64,000 nt of DNA from Combretum micranthum (lineage: Eukaryota > Streptophyta > Magnoliopsida > Myrtales > Combretaceae). This document shows, one piece after another, positions 12,611-24,540 of the stretch (its first letter is position 1; the number at the start of each line of letters is the position of its first letter). Where the stretch lies: positions 1,488,001 to 1,552,000 of the forward strand of contig JAMXBD010000114.1 of the NCBI GenBank assembly GCA_024138025.1, written 5' to 3'. Below the pieces are notes generated by a model. The model worked only from the letters and a program-made list of their open reading frames with translations, had not been told where the DNA came from and searched no databases. Position numbers and translations under genes: made by a program.

Positions 12611-12813
12611 TGTGAAGATATATTTACTTAGACTATTTTCTTAGTTGTACACGTGTCATTATGTCATAGGTTTTCAGTGATTTGTTTTTGTATATATAAG
12701 TCTTCTTATAACAAACTTGATAACGGATTGAAACAACTTTTCTTCTTCTTCTTCTTCTTCGCAAGTGCTCTGTTTCCTCTGCTGTTAACCAACCTCATAT
12801 CACAATGTTCATA
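12611..12813 (+). repeat. 5' LTR of Ty1/copia element, 203 bp
   Basis: It matches the 3' LTR at 17326-17528 over its full 203 bp with about 12 substitutions and no indel. It begins TGTGAAGATA. If delimited by the flanking ATTAG duplication it ends TTCATA, giving non-canonical TG...TA termini. A TATATATAAG motif within it is a plausible TATA box for the element, followed by a (CTT)n run. Confidence 0.9.
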
Positions 12814-12825
12814 TGGTATCAGAGC
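12814..12825 (+). other. Primer-binding site TGGTATCAGAGC (initiator tRNA-Met type)
   Basis: Twelve bases complementary to the 3' end of plant initiator methionine tRNA. They directly abut the LTR end at 12813 with no spacer. This is the usual minus-strand primer site for copia elements. Confidence 0.9.
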
Positions 12826-12874
12826 GCCTCAGGTACGATTTGAGATTGTTCTCATTGTTCTTGAAATCAGCGTA

Positions 12875-13870
12875 ATGTCGTCTCCTTCGATTATTCAGTC
12901 TAATTCAATAATTGATGCATCGATCTTTGATCCGCTATTCATTTCTAGATCCGATAACCCTAATATGGCAATCGAAAACCTAATTTTTAACGAAAATAAT
13001 TACTTAGCATGGAGTCATTCCGTTAAATTGGGATTAGGTGCTAAAATGAAGGTTGGATTTATAGACGGATCAATTGTTAAACCTTCTGATAGTTCAGCAG
13101 ATTATATACATTGGATTATATCAGATCACATGGTTATATGTTGGATTACCAACTCAATGATTCCAGATCTGTTGCAGAATTTTCTTTATGCCGAGTCTGC
13201 GAAACATCTTTGGGATGAAATTGCTGAACAATATGTTGTTTCTAATGGTCCTCTTGTGTTTCAACTTCAATATGAAATTTCTAACTTGAAGCAAATGAAT
13301 TTGAGTGTAGGAGCTCATTATAATAAGCTCAAAGGTTATTGGGATGAATTGTCGCAATTACATGTGTATCCGTAGTGTTCATGTGGAAGGATGAACTATT
13401 GTAATTGCAGCTTGAAAGAAAGAATAGTTGAGTTTGAATCAACTAGTAAACTCATCGAATTTCTTATGGGTTTAAATGAGGCTTATGAAGGAGTCCGAAA
13501 TCAAATTCTATCTACAAATCCAATTCCTTCTGTAAACAAAGCTTTCCATCTTATGCAGCAAATTGAGAAACAACGCCAAGTAACTTGTTTGATTAATCCA
13601 AATACTGATATGGTTGCCTTTAATGCTTGTAATAAATCTTCGTTTGTGGATAAAAAAAAGAACAAGCCTCTTATTACTTGTCAACATTGTAAGGTTGATG
13701 GTCATTCTATAGAGAATTGCTTTCAGTTGGTTGGATATTCAGATTGGTTTAAAGGCAAAAGAGTTGTGAGAGGGAATCGTGATGCTATTGTGAATAGTTG
13801 TTTTATTAAGGAGACTGATGGTTTCAGTAAAGACAGAATTGAAGGTAGTTATGATACTCCTTTTGATTAA
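12875..13870 (+). pseudogene. Copia gag with zinc knuckle, one in-frame stop
   Basis: The frame from ATG 12875 encodes a capsid-like region of the copia gag type (NYLAWSHSVKLGLGAKMKVGFI near residue 45, then LWDEIAEQY). A single TAG at 13373-13375 interrupts it. The same frame resumes with CSCGRMNYCNC and continues to TAA at 13868-13870. A CCHC zinc knuckle (CQHCKVDGHSIENC, C-X2-C-X4-H-X4-C) lies at about 13679-13720 and would bind element RNA. A longer open frame that starts inside the LTR at 12653 is in phase, but translation from there is unlikely. The protease is in another frame, so a frameshift lies between 13870 and 14050. Confidence 0.85.
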
Positions 13871-14049
13871 TACACAAACATGAATTTATCTTCATAAGGG
13901 ATTGATCATGGTATGATGTGGAAGTTATGCGATTGATGAAAAACAAAGGAGTACCAAACAAGGCACAAGCTAATCAGGTTATTGCTGATGATATTGACTT
14001 TGTAGGTATTCCACATTTTTGTTTTAATGTTTTTAATAATTTTGAGAAG

Positions 14050-14532
14050 TCTTAGATACTAGATACTGGTGCTACCAATCATATGACTCCATTCTTAAAC
14101 ACTTTGCTTGATCTATATACTTTACCTAAGTTTGTGAAGGTTAAACTGCCAGATGGATCCTTCATTACAGTTTCACAAGCAGGTTCTATCAAAATCTCAC
14201 AAACACTTATTCTCAAAAATGTTTTCTTTGTTCTAAACTTCACACACAACTTGCTGTCCATACATAGTCTTCTCTTGAAGCATAATTACATTACTGTTTT
14301 TGAAAAGTCTTCGTGTTATGTGCAAGACCTAACAACTGATGTGGTTATAGCTAAAGCTAAAGAAGTGAATGGACTATATGTACTTGATTTGAAGGATAAG
14401 AGTTTTGAAGCTGGTTTTGAAGTTTCTGATGGTTTAACTAGAAAACAATGTACGAATAAAGATAATACAGTGGCTAATTCTCAAGTTGTTGTTGATCCCA
14501 TTTTGTTGCATGCTCGAATGGGACGTAGTTAA
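14050..14532 (+). pseudogene. Copia aspartic protease and GAG pre-integrase region
   Basis: The catalytic DTGA motif is encoded at 14062-14073, followed by TNHMTPF, the typical copia context. A TAG at 14053-14055 sits where the family usually has tryptophan, consistent with TGG to TAG. Downstream, KNVFFVLNFTHNLLSIHSL is the usual flap/hydrophobic region, and LLHARMG is the start of the pre-integrase zinc-binding region. The frame breaks just after this at 14530, and pieces of the HHCC region appear in other frames to about 14660. In a working element it would cleave the polyprotein. Confidence 0.8.
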
Positions 14533-14665
14533 ATTTCTAAACTTTGTCATTGAATAGTTGTAAGCCAAGTGACTTTAAAAATTTCATATGTGATGTTTGC
14601 TAAGAAGTTAAATTTCATAGACTTCCATTTCATAGAAGTACAAGTGTATCTAAGTTTCCTTTGAG

Positions 14666-16102
14666 TTGATACATCTTGATTTGTGGGGACCCTATGCGGT
14701 TGAGTCTATTACGAATGCTCGCTATGTGTTGACTGTGGTAGATGATTTTTCAAGATCTACTTGGACTTTTATGTTACTTTATAAAAGTCAAGTTCCTCAG
14801 ATGTTATGGAAGTTCTTTGCATATGTTTTAAACCATTTTAGTATGAATCCAAAATTTGTAAGGACTGATAATGGTATTGAATTTATGTCACAAAGTTGCA
14901 GTGCTTTGTTTGATGAAATTGGGGTGATTCATCAAAGAACAATGACATATACTCTACAGCAAAATGGTTGTGTTGAACGAAAGCATCGCCACTTACTTGA
15001 TACTTCAAGAGCTTTGAAACTTCAAAGTCATTTACCTAAAGAATTTTGGAGTGAGTGTTTCCTTACTGCTACTTATTTGATTAACCGAATGCCTATGGGT
15101 CATTTGAATTGGAAAAGTCCTTATGAGATTTTGTTTGGTGAGTTACCTGATTATGGTCATCTAAGAGTGATGGGTTGCTTGTGTTATCTTGCTAAACTTC
15201 CTAAACTGATGGATAAGTTTGAAGCTAGAGGTATTAAAGGTGTATTTCTTCGTTATGCTCATGGTAGAAAGGGATACAGAATTTTTAATATGGTTTCTAA
15301 ACAAATTGTGGAGTCGCGTGATGTTGTATTTTTTGAAGATGTTTTTCCTTTTAAGGAGAACACTAATATTGGTGAATCTGCTCCTATACCTCCTCCTCCT
15401 CATGTTCTGTTTGAAACCCCTGCATCACCTTCTTTTCAAAATTCTCGAATAGAGACCTGTGTTCAGTCATCTATTGATCACACATCACTTCCTATACCTG
15501 CTGATCCCTCCCAACATGACAGCACTGTTTCACCGGTTTCCATTTCTTCACCAGACGTACACCTCAGAAGATCATCCAGAGTTCACACAACGCCACAGTG
15601 GTTACATGACTTTGTACATATAGCACATTCACACTCTTTTGCTGCAGCTGCATCTGATCATTCAGGTCTATCATCTAGTTTGTTACATAAATTTTTCGAT
15701 TCTAGTTTATATCCTCTCTTTGACATTAGTGCTTTTACTACTTATCTTGTTGATTTTGTCAATTCGTTAGCCAAAGTTTTAAGTGTCCAAGAACCTCACA
15801 ATTATTTTGAAGCATCTAAATCTCGAGTGTGGCAAGATGCTATGCAAAAGGAGTTGGAAGCTTTGGAATGTAATGATACTTGGGAACTAACTAGTTTGCC
15901 TAAAGACAAGAAAGCAATAGGATGTAAATGGGTCTTTCGCATTAAGTATAGGCTGGATAGAACTATCGAGCGTTACAAGGCTCGACTTGTAGCAAAGGGA
16001 TTTAACCAAGTTGAAGGTGAAGACTATCATGACACATTTTCACCAGTTGCTAAGCTGGGTACTGTGCGTATCTTGTTTGCTCTTGCTGCTGCAAACAAAT
16101 AG
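14666..16102 (+). pseudogene. Copia integrase core and start of reverse transcriptase
   Basis: A 478-codon open frame. Integrase signature residues are visible in order: D in HLDLWGP, D in [10 protein letters not shown] in [11 protein letters not shown], then the LINRMP and GYRIF landmarks of the C-terminal part. After a proline/serine-rich linker (residues about 235-310) the RT begins: [42 protein letters not shown] and the FSPVAKL motif. TAG at 16100-16102 ends it prematurely, where copia RTs usually have tryptophan before DLHQ. A one-base loss near 14660 cuts it off from protease. A working enzyme would insert cDNA into the host genome. Confidence 0.88.
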
Positions 16103-17301
16103 GATTTACATCAAATAGATGTAAATAATGCTTTCTTGCATGGTTATCTTGATGAAGAAATGTATATGCTTCCACCTGAAGGTTATACCAAGGCTTCATC
16201 TACTTAAGTGTGTCGGTTGTGTAAATCTCTCTATGACTTAAAGCAAGCCTCACGCTAATGGAATATTGAAGTCTCTAAGTTTATTGTGTCTCTTGGCTTT
16301 GTTCAATCTACACATGATTTTTCTTTGTATACCTATCATGGATCTTCTGATTGTGTCTACATTCTTCTTTACGTAGATGACATGTTACTCATGGGATATG
16401 ATTTTGCTTTTATTTCCATTGTTAAAAAAAAGCTCAATGACAAGTTCACCATTAAGGATCTTGGTCTTGCCAGATTTTTCCTTGGGCTTGAACTTTGTCG
16501 ATCAGATCACGACATCTTAGTTAATCAACGCAAGTTCATCTTAGATGTTTTACAAGATGTTGGCTTATCAGGTGACAAACTAGTTGATCTTCCTCTGCCT
16601 CAGCGCACAGCTCTTGATGATTCTACAAGTGATCCACTTCTTAATCCTTCTTATTATTGCAGGTTGATTGGCAAACTACTTTATATTACTATGACTAGGC
16701 CTAACATCTCCTTTGCTGTGCATAGCTTAGTCAATATCTTACTTCCCCTCACACGATTCATTTGAAGGCTTTATTTCATCATTTGCGTTACTTGAAAGGT
16801 TCAGTAGCTTTAGTGTTATTTTATCCTTCTAGCAACCCTTTACATCTCTCAGGTTACTCTGATTCTGACTGGGGATCCTGTCATGATAGAAAATCCGTGT
16901 TCAGTTTTTGTATGTTCTTAGGCAATGCCTTGCTTTCGTGGAAGACAAAGAAGCAGCCCACTGTGTCCACCTCCACAACTGAAGCCGAGTGCTATGCTCT
17001 AGCTGTTGCTACTAAAGAGCTTTTGTGGGTTTCTTATATCTTGAGGGACTTACAAGTTTGTGTTGATTTTCCTTTTCCTTTATATTGTGATAATAAATCC
17101 ACCTTATTGATTGCACAAAATCCATGCATACATGGTCGAACAAAACACATAGACATTGATGTGCATTTTGTTCGTGACTTCATTCGTTTTGGTTTTCTTG
17201 CTCCTCAACATATTTCTTTGTCTCAGCAAGTTGCAGACATTCTTACCAAATGCTTAGGTGCAGCTCAATTACATTCGTTGTGGTTCAAGTTGGGCTTATA
17301 A
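16103..17301 (+). pseudogene. Copia reverse transcriptase (catalytic part) and RNase H
   Basis: It continues in the same frame as the previous segment: DLHQIDVNNAFLHG, stop TAA 16205-16207, SLYDLKQASR, stop TAA 16256-16258, then the catalytic YVDDM box at 16370-16384. Both stops are consistent with CAA to TAA. A one-base loss near 16730 shifts the frame. From about 16762 the RNase H follows with its acidic residues in SDSDWGSC, TTEAECYA and CDNKS, then the copia end block HGRTKHIDIDVHFVRD and ADILTK. The natural stop is at 17299-17301. The active-site residues themselves are intact. Confidence 0.88.
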
Positions 17302-17312
17302 GAAGCTTCAAC

Positions 17313-17325
17313 TTTGAGGGGGCAA
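17313..17325 (+). other. Polypurine tract of the copia element
   Basis: TTTGAGGGGGCAA directly precedes the right LTR. This is the plus-strand priming site typical of copia elements. Confidence 0.8.
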
Positions 17326-17528
17326 TGTGAAGATATATTTACTTAGACTATTTTCTTAGTTGTACACGTGTCATTATGTTATAGGTTTTCAGTGATTTAT
17401 TTTTGTATATATAAGTCTTCTTGTAACAAACTAGATAACGGATTGAAACAATTTTTCTTCTTCTTCTTCTTCTTTGCAAGTGCTCTATTTCCTTTGTTGC
17501 AAACCAACCTCATATCATAATGTTCATA
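17326..17528 (+). repeat. 3' LTR of Ty1/copia element
   Basis: 203 bp, collinear with the 5' LTR and differing at about 12 positions, mostly transitions. It is followed at 17529-17533 by ATTAG, the right copy of the target duplication. Confidence 0.9.
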
Positions 17529-17533
17529 ATTAG

Positions 17534-18755
17534 CAAATAACCCTAGGAATTTCTGCTACTACTTCTGCTTATGTTGATGAAGGTTCTTTAAGCTAATTTT
17601 TCCTAATTTTAACCTTGTTTTAAATCTTCAATTTCACCTAGGATTTAATTTGAAATAAAGGTTAGATTATGAGGAATAAAGGAGAAATTTAGAAGCATAG
17701 ACTTAAGTAATACTTTACCTCTTATGTGCTTGATTGATGGAGGAACGATTGTGCATTTTTTGGGAGATTTTTTAGTGTTTTGAGAGAGAATTTGATAGAA
17801 AAGGGGCTACTAAAGTTGGGTGAAGAATTAAGTTTTTCTAAGTATTATATTTATATTAATTCATGTTTTGTGATTTCCATTAAAGTTATGGGCATGGTAC
17901 TTTTGCTCGATTAATTGAGGGCATTTTGGTCTTTTCCTAGGTGTAGAAACCTTCAAGAATTGGCAAAAGTCAATTTGCTCTTTTCACTTGTTAGATTTTT
18001 CTAGATATTAGGAAATTTTTATATGTGTGAAGGTATATATTAGCTAATGTAGTCTTAAAGGGCTTATGGGCTTTGATCTATGGGCTTAGGTTTATGGGCT
18101 TGACCTTTTATGTGTTGGAATGGGCTTTAGGTTATGGGCTCTTAAGCATTTAGAATAGAAATTAAGAAGTAAGAAAAAGAATAAGCTAATTGGTATTAGA
18201 AATTGATTCTAGAAAATCTAATAAAAGAAAAATTAATATCTTACTTGAATTTAGAAATTTAAGGACTTAGGAATTGAGATTTGAATGAAAATATTTAGTT
18301 CTAAATTTCTCAGATTTAAGGAGTTAAAATTTCGGTTCAAATGGCTAAATCAATGATTTATTAGTTTACGCAATTGAACTTGACGAACATAATTTAGTTT
18401 AATAATCAAAAGGTATTGAATAAATTCGAATTTATTGATATAGGTGATTGAAGTAATTTAATGGGTTAAATTGGATATTTAAGGTATTAGAATCTCTATT
18501 TTCAATTAAATTCATTTACCTATCTAATTATATCCTATAGTTTGCAAAGCTCCACTAGCTGAATCATCTAAAATCAATCTATACTAAAGTTAAGTTAAGT
18601 TCAAAATTACCCTTATTTTTATACTAATTGTCTAATAATATCAAATTAACTTAAACAAAAATTTAGAGTATCTCGTATATATTATATAACTTATATTGGT
18701 TATAGAGTGCCAACGGTCATAATTAATTTTAGGATAAATCATAAATACATACTCA
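17534..18755 (-). mobile_element. Right part of the large LTR-like repeat split by copia
   Basis: Read on the minus strand, this stretch has the make-up of an LTR. It has runs of 'AGCCCATAA' type wording (18060-18140 on plus), a TATA-like AT stretch, then a leader with CTCTC-rich and 'AAACACTAAAAAATCTCCC' type wording. A candidate outer end is the CA at 18754-18755. The next five bases (TATAA) match the TATAT left of 9951 at four positions. The outer boundary is therefore only a proposal. No protein-coding content was seen. Confidence 0.33.
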
Positions 18756-19003
18756 TATAATTGCTTTAAGATGTGTTTGTACTTTATTTATAAAATTCAA
18801 CATTACCACCAATCTTCATTTAGAAAAAAAGGAAAAAAAAGTGTGCTTTTAGATATCCAAAATGATCATTTTCCTTTGATAACAATAAAAGAAGGAAAAA
18901 AATCCAACATTGATTGTTATAAAATATTCAAAACTAAAGAAATTAAAATTAGAGCTCTATCTTTTTAATTTCATGCATTTCTTTTTCCTTTTATTTTATG
19001 TGT

Positions 19004-22000
19004 TGAATATAGCAGGGCATAAGTTATTTTAGCTACACATGTGTGCTCATATGCTCTATTTGTCGCATGTTAGCTATGTACATGTATACATCTGTATTAT
19101 ACTTTATACTCTTTCACTTTTACAGTTACACTTACACAATAATGGAATCACAACTATTCTCCTCTTTTCTTTTTCATCTTCAACCTTTGATACAGTGCAT
19201 CTAAAACATTTTAATTCTTTTTTACATACAATCACAATGAGTTTGTATAATATTAGATTCTTCACATGGTATCAAAGTAAGGTTAGTGGTCTTTGCTTAA
19301 TTCAGTTTTCTTGCTAAAATCTTTTTGTAGATATTGTATTTCTTGAGTTTACATATTGTTGAACATTAAGGGTAAACTTGGAGATTAATGATCCATTATT
19401 TTTATCAAGTTTTAAATTTCCCAATGCGTTAACCAACAATATGATCTTTAATGGTTTGGATTTTCTAGGATGAAGTGAGTCCATTAGATTAGCATTAGGT
19501 GCAAACGAAAAATTAGGTTTCATTGATGGTACATATTCTAAACCTAAAAATAATGTGAATGATGTGCAATGTTAGGTAAGATGTTATTATAAGATTCATT
19601 ATTGGTTATTAAATTCAATGACAAAAGAACCAACTCAAGTATGTATGCAAAATAATCAAAGAAATTGTGGGATGATATCTGTGAACATTTTGGAATGACC
19701 AATAGACCGTTATTGTATGAAGTTCATCATGACATTATAAACATAAATAGAGAGGATTAAGTGTAGCAATATGTTATAATAAACTCAAGAAATTATGGAA
19801 TGAATGATAAAATTGTTTCCAAAATATCAGAGCGTGTTTATGGTGCTTATGAATTAATTTCTCACAACATAAAGGAAAATATACGGAGATTGATAACAGA
19901 AAAAAAAAAAAACTTATGTAATTTCTCGTAGGTTTAGATAATAATTTTGATGGAATAAAGAGTTAAAAATTGTTGATCAAACCTTTGCCAATAGTAAGGT
20001 TTTTTTACTTGGTTTTTCAAATATAAAAACAAAAGCAAATGAGTGAGTTGTTGATTAGTAGTGAAGAGGTTATGGCATAATTGTTAAAATCGTAAATCAA
20101 ATATACGATTTTATAAGTTTATGATTTTATATGTTTTTTCTTAATTAAAATGTACGTAAAATTATTTAGATGTAGACTTTTACCAAAAATTATGAACTTA
20201 AGTGTACAATTCTACAAAATCTACAATTTTATTTGCTTTTTACTAATTGTATATATTTCAATGAATAGTAAAATCGCGATTTTGATAATTTAGGTTGTAG
20301 CATATACAATAATCTATAATAAGAAAGGGTTGAATTCTTATAAGAAGGAGTGAAAATACAAATATGGCGATGATAGACTTTTGTGTATGCATTGTGAGAA
20401 AACAAGTCATACAATTGACCATTATTTTCAATTAATTGAATTTCCTACTAGAGGCCAAAAGATAAAAGAGTTGTTTATGTGGCAACACTTGTTGAAGCTA
20501 CTAAATCGGATTTAGATATACCTTGTTTGGGAAATGTTTTTACTGGAACATCAATGAATTTGATATCATTTTCAAGGCCTTTAATGAAGTTGTTGAGTTG
20601 CTAAAAGAATCTTATAGCATTTTTCAATTATAAAATTTATAGGTTCAAATGTAAATTCCTTTTAAGCTAATATTTTTTTCAAGTAAGAAAATATTCATAT
20701 GATTACATTGTAGAATTAGGACCTTCAAACCATATAACTCCTTTTCCTTATCTTATGATAATCCAACAAACACTTTCAAAGCCTATCTATATCGAATTAT
20801 TAAAATGGGTAACTTAAACTAGTGCGCATTATTGGAGATGTGATTGTTAATAGTCGTATTAATCTTTCTAAAGTACTTTTAGTACCTAATCTTTAGTATA
20901 ATATTTTATCCATTAGTAAATTGCTTAAACATTCACAATTATCTTAGTGCTTCTTTTAGGAACTGATTACTAAGGATGTTGTTCAACAAGTTGAAATAAT
21001 GTCTACACCATATGTATTAAAGTTAAACACTTATGTCACTTCCTTTAGTCAAATTTTCCATGTGGATGTTTTTCTAAAGTTTGTTGATTTCAATCAATAA
21101 AGATTTAACATTATGTTTGCCACATAATAGATTAATGCATAATTTTGTTTGCAGCATTTGACGGATTGCATGTTTCAAATGAAGATGTGTTTGTTTGTGA
21201 TATAGGTTGATTAGCAAAATTTTATTGGGGGCTTTTTTCTTCTAGTTCATCAAGATCCTCTTGTTCCTTTGATTTGATACATGTTGATATTTAGAGACCT
21301 TGTAATACACCATTTATCTTTGAATAAAGTATTTCCTTACAATTGTTGATGATATGTACATGGACATTTTTTTGATGATACACAAATACCAAGCACATGA
21401 AATGTTGATAAATTTCTTTACAAATGTTAGAAACTATTATGGTAAATTATTCTAGAAGGTATTAATGTTTAGAGTTAAGTACATTTAAGGTATCAACGTT
21501 TCGATTGGTTGAAAAAAAGGAATCAATTATTCGTACAGTGAATCAAATAGGGTATCAATATTTTGCAAAGTTTATTTAAATGCATTAATGTTTGAATTAC
21601 ATTGTAAAACATTGATTATTCTTTTTAACCACTCGAAAAGTTGATACCTTAAATAAATTTAACCTCAGACATTGATTCCTTTTTTTTAATCACTCGAAAC
21701 ATTACTACCTTAAATGAATTTACTTTTAAATATTAATACCTTTCAATGTAATTAACTTGAAACCACTTGGATGAAATTGCCAAATACATTTTAGGAGTGG
21801 GTTTCTTTCTTTAGAATGCAAACATTTGTTTCATAAACTTGGTATTCTTCATAAAAAAAACTATAGTGTACACACCTCAACAAAATGTTGTTATAAAGGG
21901 AAAAAATAGACATCATTTTGGACATGTAGCTACTAAATACAAGGGGAGTTCCTTGGGTTTTGAATAGTTTAATAATGATTACTCAATGTTTACAAAGCTT

Positions 22001-23101
22001 CTTCTCATGATTTTATTGTAGTTTTTGTACATGTAAATGGTGTACTTATGGCAAGTGATGATGTCGATGTTATTAATTAAACTAAACAAGCATTAGACAA
22101 AGCATTTACAATAAAAAGATCTTAAAGATGTCATATTTTTTCTCAGTATTAAAGTATGGAGATTTGATTATGGTATTTTACTTAGTCAAAGGAAATTGTC
22201 TTTAGATGTTTTGTAAGCCATAGGTTTGACTAGTGCATGACCAATTTGTACTCCATTTTCGCAGAATCTTCACTTTAATAATTTCAACATTAACCTTTAA
22301 TAGATCCATTAATTATTCATCATAGGTAATTTATTGTACTTAACAATTACTAGACTAGACTTATCCTTTGTGGTTCGGCATCTAAGTCAATTCGTTTCTC
22401 AACTTGGTTCTTCTCACATGACAATAGTTCTTCATGTTTTTGTTTATCTCAAGGAGATGGTATGTAGAGGATTGATCTTTTCATCCCAAAGTAAGCTTGT
22501 TCTAATGTTGATTGAAGAGTTTTGTGACTTGATCGTAAGTAATTATTTATGTATTGTGTTTTTCACAGTTCATCATTAATGTCATGAAAAACTAAGAAAC
22601 AACCTACGATTTTAATATTGCTAGAGGAGTTGAATCTAAGAGTCTTGCTCTAACTACAAAAGAATTACTTTGGATCTCTTATCTTCTACATGATCTTTGA
22701 TATGAGGTTACTTTAGCAGTTTCTCTTCTTACTAATAGCAAGGCAAGGCAGGACCAAATTATAGCTATCATGGCCAAGCCAAGCACATTGGAGTTGATGT
22801 TGATTTCACAAAAGATCGCATTGAGTTAGGATTTTTTAAGATCATTCATGTTCCCTTTCAAATCTAAATTTTTTTATTTCATGACAAAATTTGTTAATAA
22901 AACTTGCTTATCCTATATTTTGTTCCGGACTCATACGAAGTAGGGGGGCGGCGTGGGGACTGAATATATCAAGGTATAAGTTATTTTAGCTAAACACGTG
23001 ATCTCGTATTCTCTATTTGTAATGTGTGTTTTTTATGTGTATATTTTTCTCTTTTACTTTTACAGTTACTCTCCGTGGCATAAAATCACAGTGAGTTCAC
23101 A
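19004..23101 (+). mobile_element. Old, heavily decayed Ty1/copia element
   Basis: Two diverged LTRs are recognisable: 19004-19266 (TGAATATAGCAGGGCATAAG...TTCACA) and 22961-23101 (TGAATATATCAAGGTATAAG...TTCACA). A primer-binding site TGGTATCAAAG lies at 19267-19277 and a purine-rich tract at about 22941-22960. Between them are gag pieces (ALGAKEKLGFIDGTY-like at about 19495-19540) and a zinc-knuckle relic at about 20384-20428 in which the final cysteine reads as tyrosine. Protease/pre-integrase pieces lie near 20700-20900, an IHVDI integrase start near 21275, RT/RNase H pieces from about 22020, and a KHIGVDV-like end block near 22780. Stops and frameshifts are dense, and much of integrase and early RT is missing. 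No clear target duplication was found. It is related to, but much older than, the element at 12611. Confidence 0.75.
21470..21765. repeat. Palindromic AT-rich element nested in the old copia (family B)
   Basis: The left arm carries 'AAGGTATCAACGTTTCGATTGG' type units and the right arm their inverted counterparts ('CACTCGAAAAGTTGATACCTT'). There are roughly two units per arm, giving an imperfect hairpin of about 300 bp. It sits where the copia integrase/RT should be. The same units recur at 23530-23870, 24200-24530, 45395-45575, 52440-52770 and 53180-53340. Confidence 0.55.
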
Positions 23102-23529
23102 TTAAATTCTGTTTTAGTAATTTTTTTTTTTTATCATTTCTATCAAAGCTAAAATAGTTATTTAAGAGTCGAAAGCACATTTTTAGAGACTCGAGGTATA
23201 AATACTTAGTTTTGAAAATAAAAAAGGTAAATCTACATAAAACAAATATAAATGAATGTATTTGTACGTTACTATAAAATGAATTAAAAATGTTTCTGTG
23301 GTGACAGTAAAGATGATACATGTTATGAAAGTTATGTACAAGTAAAAATTACTAAAATTGTTTCCTAAAATAGAAAGAAAGTGTACCATTAGTGAATTAT
23401 CAAAAGCATGTACAACAAAATATTGAGGTATTTTATGGTTAGAGGTATAGAATACTTCTCGATCAAATTAATGATCTATTAATCGACAGAGAATAATGCA
23501 TCAATCTTCCATGCCTTGTCCTTTGCAAT
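23102..23529. other. Intergenic, nothing recognised
   Basis: AT-rich DNA with short open frames on the minus strand only. These have low-complexity F/Y/I-rich translations, typical of chance frames in such DNA. Confidence 0.4.
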
Positions 23530-23870
23530 ACAATGGATTAGTTAAAAGAGATATCAACATTTAATAAATTTATTTAATATATTAACATCTTAAGTTGTTC
23601 AAAAGAAGAATTAATATTTGGGTATAAATTCATTTAAGGTATTAATATTTTGTATATTGAGTCAAATAAAGTATTAATAATTGACCATTAAAGAAAATAT
23701 ATGAAACTTAACCAAAAATTAATTGAAACATTAATACGTTAAATAAACTTTTTAAAACATTAGTACTTCATCTGATTAATTTTGTAAAACGTTAATTTTT
23801 TTAATTACTTAATGTTAATATATTAAATAAACTTATCTTCAAACATTAATATTTTATAATATAATTTAAA
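23530..23870. repeat. AT-rich family B palindromic repeat
   Basis: It contains inverted 'ATTAATATTTTG...CACTTAAGG' and 'AAAGAATTAATATTTG' type units like the copy nested at 21470-21765. Ends are not sharp. Confidence 0.4.
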
Positions 23871-24199
23871 AAAATAACTATAAAATAAAATTTATGCCAA
23901 GAGTTTGCATATGATAAAACAGTAAAAAATAAAAATAAAAAAAAGGAAGAGCATGTACTTTTTAACAACTGTCACCAATCGCCCCTTTTTCACGTACTTG
24001 TCATTAATTACCTGCTCTTTGTTTTCTTCGTTAAGGTGTTCACATATGTCAAAGTCCTGCCATCTTTTCGTGGAAACGGTATATAATTTATTGTGACAAA
24101 TCATAAAATAACTTTTAGCTAATACTAGGACAAGGGGGGAAAAACGAAAAAATAATGTATTGTACTATTACCTAAGATCTTTAAAATTTAATTATAGAT

Positions 24200-24530
24200 A
24201 TATTACATTAGAGAGAATTAATATTTGAGCTAAATTTAAATAAAATATTAATATTTTAAGTGATTTAAAAAAAATGTATACATAATGATACAAATAAGGT
24301 ATTGATATTTTAAGTAGTTAAAAAAAAAAAGAATTAATGATTAACGTGAGTAATAAATAAATACAAAACAAGATATCTCGTTTGCTCTAATTTATATAAT
24401 ATTAATCTTTTTTAAAATCATTTTAAAACATTAATACCTTATTTGCACTACTTGGCATAATGTTGAGTTCTTTTTTAATCACTTAAAATGTTGATAATGT
24501 ATTTGAACTTAATCCCAAAAGTTGACTTCT
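24200..24530. repeat. AT-rich family B palindromic repeat
   Basis: The left arm has 'AAGGTATTGATATTTTAAGTAG' with A-rich spacers and the right arm has 'AATCACTTAAAATGTTGATAAT'. These are mutually inverted units of the same family as 21470-21765. Ends are approximate. Confidence 0.45.
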
Positions 24531-24540
24531 TCTAGTGTAA

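Larger units (their letters stand above)
12611..17528 (+). mobile_element. Ty1/copia LTR retrotransposon, nearly full length, inactive
   Basis: Order: LTR, primer site, gag, protease, integrase, reverse transcriptase, RNase H, polypurine tract (about 17313-17325), LTR. This order, with integrase before RT, defines copia. Total length is 4918 bp, flanked by ATTAG on both sides. About 6% LTR divergence points to insertion a few million years ago under commonly used plant substitution rates (inference). It carries several nonsense codons and at least three frameshifts, so it cannot encode a full polyprotein. It lies inside the LTR-like repeat spanning about 9951-18755. Confidence 0.92.

Noticed and set aside
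12653..12874. Extended gag start inside the copia LTR
   Set aside because: The in-phase ATG at 12653 lies in the LTR upstream of the primer-binding site, and the translation before MSSPSIIQ is LTR sequence. The ATG at 12875 is the sensible start.
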